Shown one piece after another: positions 45,329 through 53,761 of a DNA stretch of 64,000 nucleotides. Position 1 is the first letter of the stretch. Each line of letters begins with the position of its first letter. Below the pieces are notes generated by a model, which had not been told where the DNA came from, made no database searches, and saw nothing but the letters and a program-made list of their open reading frames with translations. The position numbers and the translations under genes were made by a program. Origin of the DNA: Herbaspirillum seropedicae. GTDB lineage: Bacteria > Pseudomonadota > Gammaproteobacteria > Burkholderiales > Burkholderiaceae_D. The DNA lies in the NCBI RefSeq assembly GCF_001040945.1, contig NZ_CP011930.1, forward strand, positions 5,427,486 through 5,491,485, in the 5' to 3' direction.

Positions 45329-45931
45329 ATGACAACCGTTTTTATTGCTGGCTCCATCAGCATCCGGCAACTTGCGCCCAAGGTGCAAGAGCGGATCATG
45401 AATATCGTGCGCCAGGATTTCGAGATCGTCGTCGGTGATGCCGACGGAGTCGACACCTTGATCCAGCAATTCCTCCAGGACCTGAAGTATCCGCGTGTGA
45501 CCCTCTTCTGTACCGGAAACGCGCCGCGCAACAAGCTCGGTAACTGGCCGGTGCAGCCCGTGGCCAGCCGTCATGCGCCGGGCTCCCGCGCTTACTTCAC
45601 CGCCAAGGATCTGGCCATGGCCGAGGCCGCCGATTCCGGCCTGATGATCTGGGACGCAAGAAGCAGCGGTACGCTCAGCAATGTGATCGAACTGCTCGAC
45701 CGCAAGAAGTATTGCTGGACCTTCGTCGATACACAGCAGGTCTTCCACGCCGTCAAGGGAGCAGCGGCGTTGGAAGCCTTGATTGGATACATGACGCCCT
45801 CAGCTCGACGACAAGCGGAGGCCAGGATCGGCCTGGGCAAGAAAATGGCAGCCCTGTCCTCACGGGAACAGCAGATGAGCCTGCTGCGGGAAGACGTGCA
45901 CACTGCGCAGTCTTCCTACGCCTCCGCCTAG
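45329..45931 (+). CDS. SLOG/YspA-like nucleotide-binding protein
   Basis: A 200-residue cytoplasmic protein. The N-terminus MTTVFIAGSISIRQL is followed by EIVVGDADGVDTLIQQFL (about 32-49), the GD-x-x-GVD loop of YspA/cpYpsA-type SLOG domains, which bind nucleotide-derived ligands. A second glycine turn, RSSGTLSNVIELLD, occurs near 111-124, and SRAYFTAKDLAMAEAADSG lies between them. The C-terminus (about 150-200) is helical. GGAGG lies in the end of the previous gene, so translation is coupled. The ligand and reaction are unknown; the pairing with a phosphoribosyltransferase suggests a shared nucleotide substrate. Confidence 0.65.
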   Translation: MTTVFIAGSISIRQLAPKVQERIMNIVRQDFEIVVGDADGVDTLIQQFLQDLKYPRVTLFCTGNAPRNKLGNWPVQPVASRHAPGSRAYFTAKDLAMAEAADSGLMIWDARSSGTLSNVIELLDRKKYCWTFVDTQQVFHAVKGAAALEALIGYMTPSARRQAEARIGLGKKMAALSSREQQMSLLREDVHTAQSSYASA

Positions 45932-45947
45932 CCAACGGCCACGACAG

Positions 45948-46796
45948 TTACAGGCGCGCCTTGGCCGCCTGATAGGCCGCATACACCCGCGCAAACACCG
46001 GCCCAGGCCGGCCGCTGCCGACTGGCTGGCCATCGAGCGTGACCACGGGCAACACTTCCTTGCTGGCCGAGGAAATCATCAGTTCGTCGGCGGCCAGGAC
46101 TTCCTCGCGGGTGATGCGGCGCGATTCCAGGGCGATGCCCTGCTCGGCGCACAGCTCTTCCATCAGGCCGTAACGGATGCCTTCGAGGATCAGGTTGTCC
46201 TTGGGCGGAGCGGAGATCTTGCCATCCTTGACGACCCACACATTGGAGGCCGACGCCTCCGACAGGAAACCGTCGCGGAACTGGATCGCCTCGGTCACCT
46301 CGTTCTCGGCCGCGAACTGCGCCGCCAGCACATTGCCCAGCAGTGAGGTGGACTTGATCTGGCAGTTCAGCCAGCGGCGGTCTTCCATCGTCACGCAGGC
46401 CACGCCCTTTTCCAGCATCGCTGCCGATGGCAGGGCCATGGGGTTGGTCATGATCAGCACCGTCGGCACCACTTCCTTGGGGAAGGCGTGGGCGCGCTTG
46501 GCCACACCGCGGGTGACCTGCAGGTAGATCATCTGGTCCTGCAATCCATTGGCCTGGACCACCTGGTCGATCAAGTCCATCCAGCCGGCTTCGTCATGCG
46601 GATTCGGAATACCGATGCCAGCGAGGCTGCGGAACAGGCGCGCCAGGTGCTGCTTGCCGCGGAACGCCTTGCGGCCATACATGGGAATGACTTCGTAGAT
46701 GCCGTCGCCGAAGATGAAACCGCGATCCAGCACCGGCACACGGGCTTCGGAGAGGGGCGTGAGTTCGCCGTTGAGGTAGACGATGGCTTCGTTCAT
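45948..46796 (-). CDS. dat: D-amino-acid aminotransferase, fold-type IV PLP enzyme
   Basis: A 282-residue PLP enzyme of the branched-chain/D-alanine aminotransferase family. It shows VLDRGFIFGDGIYEVIPMYG (N-terminal substrate loop), the PLP lysine in CQIKSTSLLGNVLA, and EASASNVWVVKDGKI for phosphate binding. It interconverts D-alanine and D-glutamate, supplying the cell wall. The start at 46796 (MNEAIVYL) has a TGGAAAG before it. In many Burkholderiales dat precedes ybeD and lipB; here the PRTase-SLOG pair intervenes. Confidence 0.86.
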   Translation of the reverse strand: MNEAIVYLNGELTPLSEARVPVLDRGFIFGDGIYEVIPMYGRKAFRGKQHLARLFRSLAGIGIPNPHDEAGWMDLIDQVVQANGLQDQMIYLQVTRGVAKRAHAFPKEVVPTVLIMTNPMALPSAAMLEKGVACVTMEDRRWLNCQIKSTSLLGNVLAAQFAAENEVTEAIQFRDGFLSEASASNVWVVKDGKISAPPKDNLILEGIRYGLMEELCAEQGIALESRRITREEVLAADELMISSASKEVLPVVTLDGQPVGSGRPGPVFARVYAAYQAAKARL

Positions 46797-46922
46797 GGTG
46801 GGCTTTCCAGTGTTGATGGTGAGAGTCGGGGCGCGGTGGCATGTCCGCGATGAATCCATTCTGGCATGCAGCCCCACGCCCACCCATGCAAAAACGGTAT
46901 AACCGTTCCCGCCCGGCCGAGC

Positions 46923-48713
46923 TCACACCGGCGCCATCTCGACCCGGTGACCACCGCCCTCGCCTTCGCCCGGCGCCACGAAATGCCAGCGCACGTCATG
47001 GAAGCGCGCCAGCGTTTCGCGGTGCGCGATGCTGATCACGGTCACGCCCGGCAATTCGCGCGGCAAGGCGGCATACAGGACTTCTTCGGTCTGGCCGTCC
47101 ATGGCGCTGCTGGCCTCGTCCAGGAACACCAGGCGCGGACGGTTGAGGAAGACCCGCACGAAGGCCAGGCGCTGCTGTTCGCCCGGCGACAGCGCGTGGC
47201 TCCAGTTGGCCGCCACATCGAGCCGGTCGGCCAGGTGCGCCAGGCGGCACAGGCCGAGATAGCGCGTGATCAGGGCATCGTCGAAGCTGCCCTCGGCCGC
47301 CGGGTAGGACAATGCGGCGCGCAACGTGCCGATGGGCAGGTAGCTGCGCTGCGGCAGGAACATGGCTGGGGCGTCCTGCGGCAACTGGATGCGGCCCTGG
47401 CCGTAGGGCCAGATATCGGCCATGGCGCGCATCAGGGTGGACTTGCCGCAACCGGAAGGTCCGCTGATGAGCACGTGTTCGCCGGACTCCACGCGCGCGT
47501 CCAGCGCATGCATCATCGGCGCGCCATCGGGGAAGGACAATTGCAGGCCCTGCAGGGTCACGGCGCTGCCGGCATGGGGCGCGACATCGATGTGGCGCGG
47601 CATGCCGGCGGCGCGCTCGACATCGGCATTGAAGCCGGCCAGCCGGTTGATGCTGGCCTTCCAGCTGGCCAGCGTGGTGAAGGCATTGATGAACCAGGAC
47701 AGCGCATCCTGCACCTGGCCGAAGGCATTGCTGATCTGCATGAGCACCCCCAGCGAGATGGCGCCGGAGAAGTAGCGCGGCGCCGAGACCAGCATGGGGA
47801 AGATCACCGCGAACTGGCCATAGAAATTGACGGCCACGTTGAGCATCTTGGTCAGCCGCATGATCTCCCACCAGTTGCGGCGGATGTCATCCAGGCGCGC
47901 GGTCAACTGGGCGTGCTCCTGCGGTTCGCCGCGATACAGGGCCACGGCTTCGGCATGTTCGCGCACCCTGATCAGGCCAAAGCGGAAGTTGGCCTCGAAG
48001 CGTTCCTGGTGGAAGCTCAGGCCCACCAGCGGACGGCCGATCCACCACACCAGGCCGGACCCCACGACGGCATAGGCGATGACGAACCAGACCATGTAGC
48101 CCGGAATGACCCAGGACTGCCCCAGTGCAGAAAACGTCAGCGGTCCGCTCACCGCCCACAGGATATGGATGAAGGAAAACAGGGTCACGCTGCTGGAGAT
48201 GAAACCCAGCACCAGCGACAGGGTGCTGGAAGTGAGCGCCTGCAGGTCTTCGGCGATGCGCTGGTCGGGGTTGTCCGAGAGCCGCCCCTGCTGGCCTTGC
48301 TCGATGCGGTAGTAAGCGCGGTGCGCCAGCCAGCGGTCCAGATAGCGCTGGCTCATCCAGTAGCGCCAGCGTATCTGCAGCGCCTGCTTGAGATAGACGC
48401 TGTAGATGGCAATGGCCACGAAGATGAACGCCAGCCACGAGAACTGCCACAGCAGCGCCTTGAACTGCGCATAGTCGCGTGACTGCAGCACGTCGTACAT
48501 GTCGCGGTTCCAGGAGTTCAGGCGCACGTTGATGTAGACCATGCCCAGGTTCAGGGCAATGATGGACAGCAGCAGCGCCCAGGCCTTCCATTTTTCTTCC
48601 GAGACCCAGAAGGGCCGGATCAGGGCCCAGATCTCGGCGCGGCTGGCGCGATTGGGCGTATCGAGGGCATGGGGGGAAGGCGGTGTGGCGGACTTGGCGT
48701 GAGGATCGGTCAT
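46923..48713 (-). CDS. SbmA/BacA-family ABC transporter with fused ATPase (YddA/BclA type)
   Basis: A 596-residue fused transporter. The membrane half (about 25-345) is of the SbmA/BacA type, with five to six helices and EKWKAWALLLSIIALNLGMVYINVRLNSWN. The nucleotide-binding half has Walker A GPSGCGKST (about 430), a signature LSPGEQQR, and Walker B LVFLDEASSAMD. Fused relatives such as BclA import peptides, including plant and antimicrobial peptides. It is divergent from a chemoreceptor gene, and a CTTAAG-N5-CTTAAG box lies 48-64 bp upstream of its start. Confidence 0.88.
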   Translation of the reverse strand: MTDPHAKSATPPSPHALDTPNRASRAEIWALIRPFWVSEEKWKAWALLLSIIALNLGMVYINVRLNSWNRDMYDVLQSRDYAQFKALLWQFSWLAFIFVAIAIYSVYLKQALQIRWRYWMSQRYLDRWLAHRAYYRIEQGQQGRLSDNPDQRIAEDLQALTSSTLSLVLGFISSSVTLFSFIHILWAVSGPLTFSALGQSWVIPGYMVWFVIAYAVVGSGLVWWIGRPLVGLSFHQERFEANFRFGLIRVREHAEAVALYRGEPQEHAQLTARLDDIRRNWWEIMRLTKMLNVAVNFYGQFAVIFPMLVSAPRYFSGAISLGVLMQISNAFGQVQDALSWFINAFTTLASWKASINRLAGFNADVERAAGMPRHIDVAPHAGSAVTLQGLQLSFPDGAPMMHALDARVESGEHVLISGPSGCGKSTLMRAMADIWPYGQGRIQLPQDAPAMFLPQRSYLPIGTLRAALSYPAAEGSFDDALITRYLGLCRLAHLADRLDVAANWSHALSPGEQQRLAFVRVFLNRPRLVFLDEASSAMDGQTEEVLYAALPRELPGVTVISIAHRETLARFHDVRWHFVAPGEGEGGGHRVEMAPV

Positions 48714-48755
48714 GGCGCAATGGTGGAGGATGAGCTTGGCATGCAGCTTGCCGCG

Positions 48756-48782
48756 CCAGACTTAAGACAGGCTTAAGTCTGG
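48756..48782 (-). promoter_or_regulatory. CTTAAG-N5-CTTAAG box (PmrA/BasR-like) and 11-bp palindrome
   Basis: CTTAAG occurs at 48761-48766 and 48772-48777, separated by ACAGG, giving an 11-bp repeat spacing. The surrounding CCAGACTTAAG and CTTAAGTCTGG form a perfect inverted repeat (48756-48766 and 48772-48782). This matches the TTAA-type half sites of OmpR-family PmrA/BasR regulators and sits where an activator of the SbmA/YddA-type transporter would bind. Inference from sequence. Confidence 0.6.
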
Positions 48783-48949
48783 CGGCCCGGCAGCGCGGCA
48801 GCACGGCTATTGCCGCCATCAAAACATTCAATGGCTGAGCTGGCTTGGAAAGCCATCATACTGCCTCATCTGCGGTATATTGCCGCACATCAATTTCCCC
48901 CTATCAACCACACAGGCCGGCCCACCGGCCCTTAGCAGGGAGCCTCACC

Positions 48950-50614
48950 ATGAAACCCGCCGCCGACAAACCCGCCTCGCTCTCGGTCGCCACGCGCCTG
49001 GCGCTGAGCTTTGCCCTGGTGCTGGCGATGATGCTGGTGCTGACCGTGGTCAGCATTTCCAGGGTCAACGCCATCAACGACAGCCTGACCACCGTCAGCG
49101 ATGACAACAACGTCAAGCAGCGCTACGCCATCAACTTCCGCGGCAGCGTGCACGACCGCGCTATCGCCCTGCGCGACCTGACCCTGGTGGGCGATACCGA
49201 GCTCAAGGACGTGAGCGCGCTCATCAGCAAGCTCGACGCCGACTACCAGCGTTCGGCCAAGCTGCTCGATGAGATGTTTGCCGGCATGCAGGTGCGCCCG
49301 GAAGAACGCGCCAGCCTGGACAGCATCAAGGCCGTGGAAGCCCGCGCCATGCCGCTGGCGGCCAAGGTCATCGCCGCGCGCAGCAGCGGCGATGTCGAAG
49401 GCGCGCGCCAGCTCATGCTGAGCCAGGCCAAGCCCGCCTTCGTCGATTGGCTGGCCGCCATCAATCACTTCATCGACATGGAAGAAAGCATGAGCCAGGC
49501 GGAATCGGCCAAGGCGCGCACGGTGGCGCGGGAGTTCAAGGCCTTCATGCTGGTGCTGCTGGCGGCCGCCCTGGTGGCCGGCACGGTGCTGGCCATGCTG
49601 ATCACCCGCTCCATCCGTGGCGCGCTGGGCGCCGAACCTGACGAGGTCAAGGAGCTGGCGCTGGCGGTCGACCGGGGCGAGCTGTATCACGCAGCGGCGC
49701 TGCCGCTGGCCGGCAAGACGCGGGCGCGCAGCATCATGGCCACGCTCTCCGAAATGAGCGGCAACCTGCGCCACACCGTCACCCGCGTGCGCGACGCCGC
49801 TGACGGCGTGGCCACCATCAGCAGCCAGATCGCCGCCGGCAACCGCGACCTGGCCGCACGCACCGAAGACCAGGCCGCTTCGCTGGAAGAGACTGCCTCG
49901 GCCATGGAACAGCTCACCGCCACCGTCAAGCAGAACGACAACCACGCCCGCCAGGCCAACCAGCTGGCCCACAACGCTTCCGAGATCGCGCGCCAGGGCG
50001 GCGCCATCGTGGACAACGTGGTCGATACGATGGCGGCCATCAATGTGTCCTCGCGCAAGATCGTGGACATCATCGGCGTCATCGACGGCATTGCCTTCCA
50101 GACCAATATCCTGGCCCTGAACGCCGCCGTGGAAGCGGCCCGCGCCGGCGAGCAGGGACGCGGCTTTGCGGTCGTGGCCACCGAAGTGCGCAACCTGGCG
50201 CAACGCAGTGCGGCCGCCGCCAAGGAGGTCAAGCAGCTCATCGACGACTCGGTCCAGAATGTCGAGAACGGCACGCACCTGGTCGAGCAGGCCGGCCAGA
50301 CCATGGAACAGATCGTGGCCAGCGTACAGCAGGTCACGGATGTGATGGGCGAGATTTCCTCGGCCAGCCATGAGCAGAGCCTGGGCATCGAGGAAGTCCA
50401 CAAGGCCATCGCCCTGATGGACCAGGTCACGCAACACAATGCGGCACTGGTGGAACAGGCCAGCGCCGCCGTGGCCACCCTGCAGGAGCAGGCGGTGAAC
50501 CTGAACCAGGCGGTGGGCGTGTTCCAGCTGGAACGGCCGGATCAGTCGCCGACGCTGCGCACCATCAACGTCAAGGCCGCGCCCGCGCTGGCGATGGACG
50601 CACGGGCAGCCTGA
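48950..50614 (+). CDS. Methyl-accepting chemotaxis protein
   Basis: A 554-residue chemoreceptor. TM1 is at about 17-37, with a periplasmic four-helix bundle (4HB/TarH type) from about 40 to 190, TM2 at 195-215, HAMP to about 270, and a signalling domain with the hairpin tip [12 protein letters not shown]... through [27 protein letters not shown], which is diagnostic of MCPs. The C-terminus lacks the NWETF-type CheR tether. A purine-rich AGGGAG lies before the ATG. It is a sensor for an unknown ligand. Confidence 0.92.
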   Translation: MKPAADKPASLSVATRLALSFALVLAMMLVLTVVSISRVNAINDSLTTVSDDNNVKQRYAINFRGSVHDRAIALRDLTLVGDTELKDVSALISKLDADYQRSAKLLDEMFAGMQVRPEERASLDSIKAVEARAMPLAAKVIAARSSGDVEGARQLMLSQAKPAFVDWLAAINHFIDMEESMSQAESAKARTVAREFKAFMLVLLAAALVAGTVLAMLITRSIRGALGAEPDEVKELALAVDRGELYHAAALPLAGKTRARSIMATLSEMSGNLRHTVTRVRDAADGVATISSQIAAGNRDLAARTEDQAASLEETASAMEQLTATVKQNDNHARQANQLAHNASEIARQGGAIVDNVVDTMAAINVSSRKIVDIIGVIDGIAFQTNILALNAAVEAARAGEQGRGFAVVATEVRNLAQRSAAAAKEVKQLIDDSVQNVENGTHLVEQAGQTMEQIVASVQQVTDVMGEISSASHEQSLGIEEVHKAIALMDQVTQHNAALVEQASAAVATLQEQAVNLNQAVGVFQLERPDQSPTLRTINVKAAPALAMDARAA

Positions 50615-50623
50615 GCGCTGCGT

Positions 50624-51280
50624 TCACAATTCGGCCAGGAAGCCCGTGAGGAAATCGCGCATCCTGGCCTGTCGCTCCCCCGCCAGGCGCGCGCCGCAAG
50701 CCGTCTGGAAACCCTCGGCCAGGCGCAGCAGCTTGGCCGGGAAGTGATCCAGCGCATAGCGGCCATCCTCCAGCGGGCGCGCCTGCGCTTGTGGATCGAG
50801 CGGTTCGTACAGCGCCGACCCCATCCGCCCGGCCACATAGAAGCAGCGCGCCACGCCGATCATGCCGATCGCATCGAGCCGGTCGGCGTCCTGGACGATC
50901 TTCGCTTCCACCGATTGCGGCGTGACCTGCGCCGAATAGCTGTGCGCCTGCACTGCATGAGCGACCGCCTCGATGGCGGCCTCGTCCCAGCGCAGGTCGC
51001 GCAATATCTCCCGCGCACGCTGCGCCGACAAGGCCGAGGCCTGGCTGCGCAAGGGCGAGTTCTTCTCCACCCGCACGCAGTCGTGCAACAGCACGGCAGC
51101 CAGCAGGATGCGCACGTCCCCGCCCTCTTCCTTCTGCAGGCGGCAGGCATTGTTCCAGACCCGCAACAGGTGCGACAGGTCATGCGAGCCATCACCAGCG
51201 TCGTCCATCACATGGGGCAACAGGTCGGCGGCAAGGGTATCGAGCGGGGCGAAGGCGGCGGCAGTCCGGGCAAGCGTCAT
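50624..51280 (-). CDS. HD-domain phosphohydrolase (YedJ-like)
   Basis: A 218-residue cytoplasmic HD hydrolase. Metal-binding residues are visible in GSHDLSHLLRVW (His33), LLHDCVR (His66, Asp67) and the later DADRLDAIGMIG. This order matches YedJ-like phosphohydrolases of unclear nucleotide substrate. The start at 51280 (MTLARTAAAF) is preferred; a longer frame to 51337 adds an unlikely leader. It lies 9 bp from the convergent chemoreceptor gene with no obvious terminator between them. Confidence 0.82.
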   Translation of the reverse strand: MTLARTAAAFAPLDTLAADLLPHVMDDAGDGSHDLSHLLRVWNNACRLQKEEGGDVRILLAAVLLHDCVRVEKNSPLRSQASALSAQRAREILRDLRWDEAAIEAVAHAVQAHSYSAQVTPQSVEAKIVQDADRLDAIGMIGVARCFYVAGRMGSALYEPLDPQAQARPLEDGRYALDHFPAKLLRLAEGFQTACGARLAGERQARMRDFLTGFLAEL

Positions 51281-51645
51281 GAGCGGTGGGCAGAAATCGA
51301 TGTCAATGCGGCAGTATCGCCGATCATGGCCGATCATGGCGGTAGCGCGTCAGGGCCATCATTCCGATTTTCCGACAAGTGTTTTCCCGGGCTCTGATAC
51401 ACGCAAGCGCGCTGCATGTGAGATGATGCGGCTTCCATCTTCTCGCGACCCTGCCCCGGAACCACGATAGCGGCCCTGTTGCCGCAGCGATCCGCCAGCG
51501 CGCATGAACCGGTGTATCCGCCCCGACAGGGCGCTCTTCCGATACCCCGGAGTAAAGACGTCCGACCGTGCCGCTGCCGTGGCTGCCGCCCTTTGCGAGC
51601 GCACCGCAGCGCCGTCGCCCGCCACCCGATCTTGGAGTTTGTTGC
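51281..51645. other. Gene-free region before an ABC exporter gene
   Basis: In 365 bp no gene was seen; short open frames lack ribosome sites and family features. The 10-mer CGATCATGGC occurs twice in tandem at 51321-51340. The region should hold promoters for the divergent HD and ABC genes, but no clear -35/-10 pair was recognised. Confidence 0.35.
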
Positions 51646-53502
51646 ATGTTCAGCTGGTTCGAAAAACTGGTCCAACCCTATCCGGAACACCACCCCCTGC
51701 CGCCGCCGCGCGGCTTCATGCGCTTCATCTGGTTCTGTACCAAGGGAGTACGTCCCTACATCGCCGCCATGACCTTGATGACGGCCATCATCGGCGTGTT
51801 CGAGGCGCTGCTCTTTGCCGCCCTGGGGCGCATCGTCGACTGGCTGGCCAAGATCGCGCCGTCACAGCTGTGGTCGCAGGAAGGTCATACCTTGACCTGG
51901 CTGGTGCTGATCCTGGCGGCCAGCCCGCTGCTCATTGCCTTGCAGACCATGTACAAGCACCAGACCCTGGCCGGCAACTTCCCCATGCTGCTGCGCTGGA
52001 ATTTCCATCGCCTCATGTTGAGCCAGAGCATGAGCTTCTACCAGAACGAGTTCGCCGGACGGGTCGCCACCAAGGTCATGCAGACCGCCCTGGCGGTGCG
52101 CGACTTCTGCATGATCGTGGGCGATATCCTGGTCTTCATCACCATCTACTTCGCCACCCTGATCGGTGTGGTGGGCAGCTTCGACATTTGGATGCTGGCG
52201 CCCTTCTTCATTTGGCTGGCGGCCTTCGCGGTGGCGCTGCGCTACTTCGTGCCGCGCCTATCCGCGGTGGCGCGCAACCAGGCCGACGCCCGCTCGCTGA
52301 TGACCGGTCGCATCACCGATGCCTATACCAACATCGCCACCGTCAAGCTGTTCTCGCACGCGGGCCGCGAGGCCGACTATGCGCGCAGCGCCATGCGTGA
52401 ATTCCTGGTGACGGTGAACCAGCAGATGCGCCTGGTCTCGGGCTTCGAGGTGGTCAATCACCTGTTGAACATGGTGCTCATCATCGGCGCCACCGGGGTG
52501 TCGCTGTACCTGTGGACCCAGGGCAAGGTGGGCGTGGGTGCCGTGGCGGCCAGCACCGCCATGGCGCTGCGCCTGAACGGCATTGCGCACTGGGTGATGT
52601 GGGAAATGTCGTCGCTGTTCGAACACGTGGGCACGGTGCAGGATGGCATCAACACCCTGGCGCGCGCGCATGACGTCAAGGATGCGCCGGACGCCCAACC
52701 GCTCAAGGTGAGCCAGGGTGAACTGCGCTTCGAGGGCGTGAGCTTCAGCTACGGCGGCGCGGCGCCGCGCCCGGTGGTGGACAAGCTGGACCTGGTGATC
52801 CGCCCCGGTGAAAAGATCGGCCTGGTAGGCCGCTCCGGCGCCGGCAAGTCGACCATCGTCAATCTGCTGTTGCGCTTCTACGATATCGAGGGCGGCCGCA
52901 TCACCATCGATGGCCAGGACATCGCCCACGTCACGCAGGACAGCCTGCGTGCACAGATCGGCATGGTCACCCAGGACACCTCGCTGCTGCACCGTTCGGT
53001 GCGCGAGAACATCACCTATGGCCGTCCCGACGCCAGCGATGCCGAGATGACCCACGCCGCCGAACGCGCCGAGGCGCATGACTTCATCGGCACGCTGGCC
53101 GACGCCAAGGGCCGCACCGGCTATGACGCGCATGTGGGCGAGCGCGGCGTGAAGCTCTCTGGCGGTCAGCGCCAGCGCATCGCCATTGCCCGCGTGATGT
53201 TGAAGGATGCCCCCATCCTGCTGCTGGACGAGGCCACCAGCGCGCTCGATTCGGAAGTGGAAGCGGCCATCCAGACTTCGCTCTACAAGCTCATGGAAGG
53301 CAAGACCGTGGTGGCCATTGCGCACCGCCTCTCCACCATTGCGGCCATGGACAGGCTCATCGTGCTGGACCAGGGCCGTATCGTCGAGCAAGGGTCGCAC
53401 GCCGAACTGCTGGCGGCCAATGGCTTGTATGCGCGCTTGTGGTCGCATCAAAGTGGCGGCTTCCTCGGTGAAGAGGAAGAGGATGCCGCCGTGATGGCGT
53501 AA
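51646..53502 (+). CDS. ABC exporter, fused permease-ATPase (MsbA/ATM type)
   Basis: A 618-residue half-transporter. The membrane domain (about 30-330) has six helices and an intracellular loop with FAGRVATKVMQTALAVRD. The ATPase domain (370-590) has Walker A GRSGAGKST, signature KLSGGQRQR, Walker B ILLLDEATSALD and switch His in AIAHRLST. This fits homodimeric exporters of lipids, drugs or peptides; the EHHPLPPPRGF N-terminus and the absence of a lipid-A motif prevent finer naming. GGAG lies 9 bases before the ATG. A terminator follows (53549-53580). Confidence 0.88.
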   Translation: MFSWFEKLVQPYPEHHPLPPPRGFMRFIWFCTKGVRPYIAAMTLMTAIIGVFEALLFAALGRIVDWLAKIAPSQLWSQEGHTLTWLVLILAASPLLIALQTMYKHQTLAGNFPMLLRWNFHRLMLSQSMSFYQNEFAGRVATKVMQTALAVRDFCMIVGDILVFITIYFATLIGVVGSFDIWMLAPFFIWLAAFAVALRYFVPRLSAVARNQADARSLMTGRITDAYTNIATVKLFSHAGREADYARSAMREFLVTVNQQMRLVSGFEVVNHLLNMVLIIGATGVSLYLWTQGKVGVGAVAASTAMALRLNGIAHWVMWEMSSLFEHVGTVQDGINTLARAHDVKDAPDAQPLKVSQGELRFEGVSFSYGGAAPRPVVDKLDLVIRPGEKIGLVGRSGAGKSTIVNLLLRFYDIEGGRITIDGQDIAHVTQDSLRAQIGMVTQDTSLLHRSVRENITYGRPDASDAEMTHAAERAEAHDFIGTLADAKGRTGYDAHVGERGVKLSGGQRQRIAIARVMLKDAPILLLDEATSALDSEVEAAIQTSLYKLMEGKTVVAIAHRLSTIAAMDRLIVLDQGRIVEQGSHAELLAANGLYARLWSHQSGGFLGEEEEDAAVMA

Positions 53503-53514
53503 CTCCTGATTTTT

Positions 53515-53536
53515 ATAAATGATTTAGATCATTTAT
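53515..53536. repeat. AT-rich palindrome after the ABC gene
   Basis: ATAAATGAT (53515-53523) and ATCATTTAT (53528-53536) form a perfect 9-bp inverted repeat around TTAG. A similar AT-rich stretch (58143-58170) lies at the far end of the bglX/opgG block, also beside a terminator. Confidence 0.6.
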
Positions 53537-53548
53537 GGCGGGAGCAAA

Positions 53549-53580
53549 AAAATGGGCGCACTGTCGAGTGCGCCCATTTT
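53549..53580. terminator. Terminator after the ABC exporter gene
   Basis: AAAATGGGCGCAC (53549-53561) pairs perfectly with GTGCGCCCATTTT (53568-53580) around a TGTCGA loop. A T-rich end on either strand makes it bidirectional. Confidence 0.87.
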
Positions 53581-53614
53581 CGTTGCTTCATCCAACGACA
53601 ATTTATATCTCCAA

Positions 53615-53734
53615 CCGTTCGGACTGAGTAGGCCCTTCGGGGCCGTATCGAAGGCGCTCCGTCGGCTGTCGAAGATATAAAAGCACGACGGCGAGCCTTC
53701 GATACGCGGCTTCGCCGCTACTCAGTCCGAACGG
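53615..53734. repeat. REP-like cruciform element (copy 1)
   Basis: Outer arms CCGTTCGGACTGAGTAG (53615-53631) and its exact reverse complement (53718-53734) enclose inner arms GTATCGAAGGC (53645-53655) and GCCTTCGATAC (53695-53705). Between outer and inner arms lie two side hairpins, GGCCC-TTCG-GGGCC and GCGGC-TTC-GCCGC, and CCGTCG/CGACGG pairs inside. The element can thus fold as a branched cruciform. The core resembles the dispersed TTCG-type repeats of proteobacteria. No gene is encoded. Confidence 0.8.
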
Positions 53735-53761
53735 GAATCATATTGCCCTCTCCCAGAAAAC

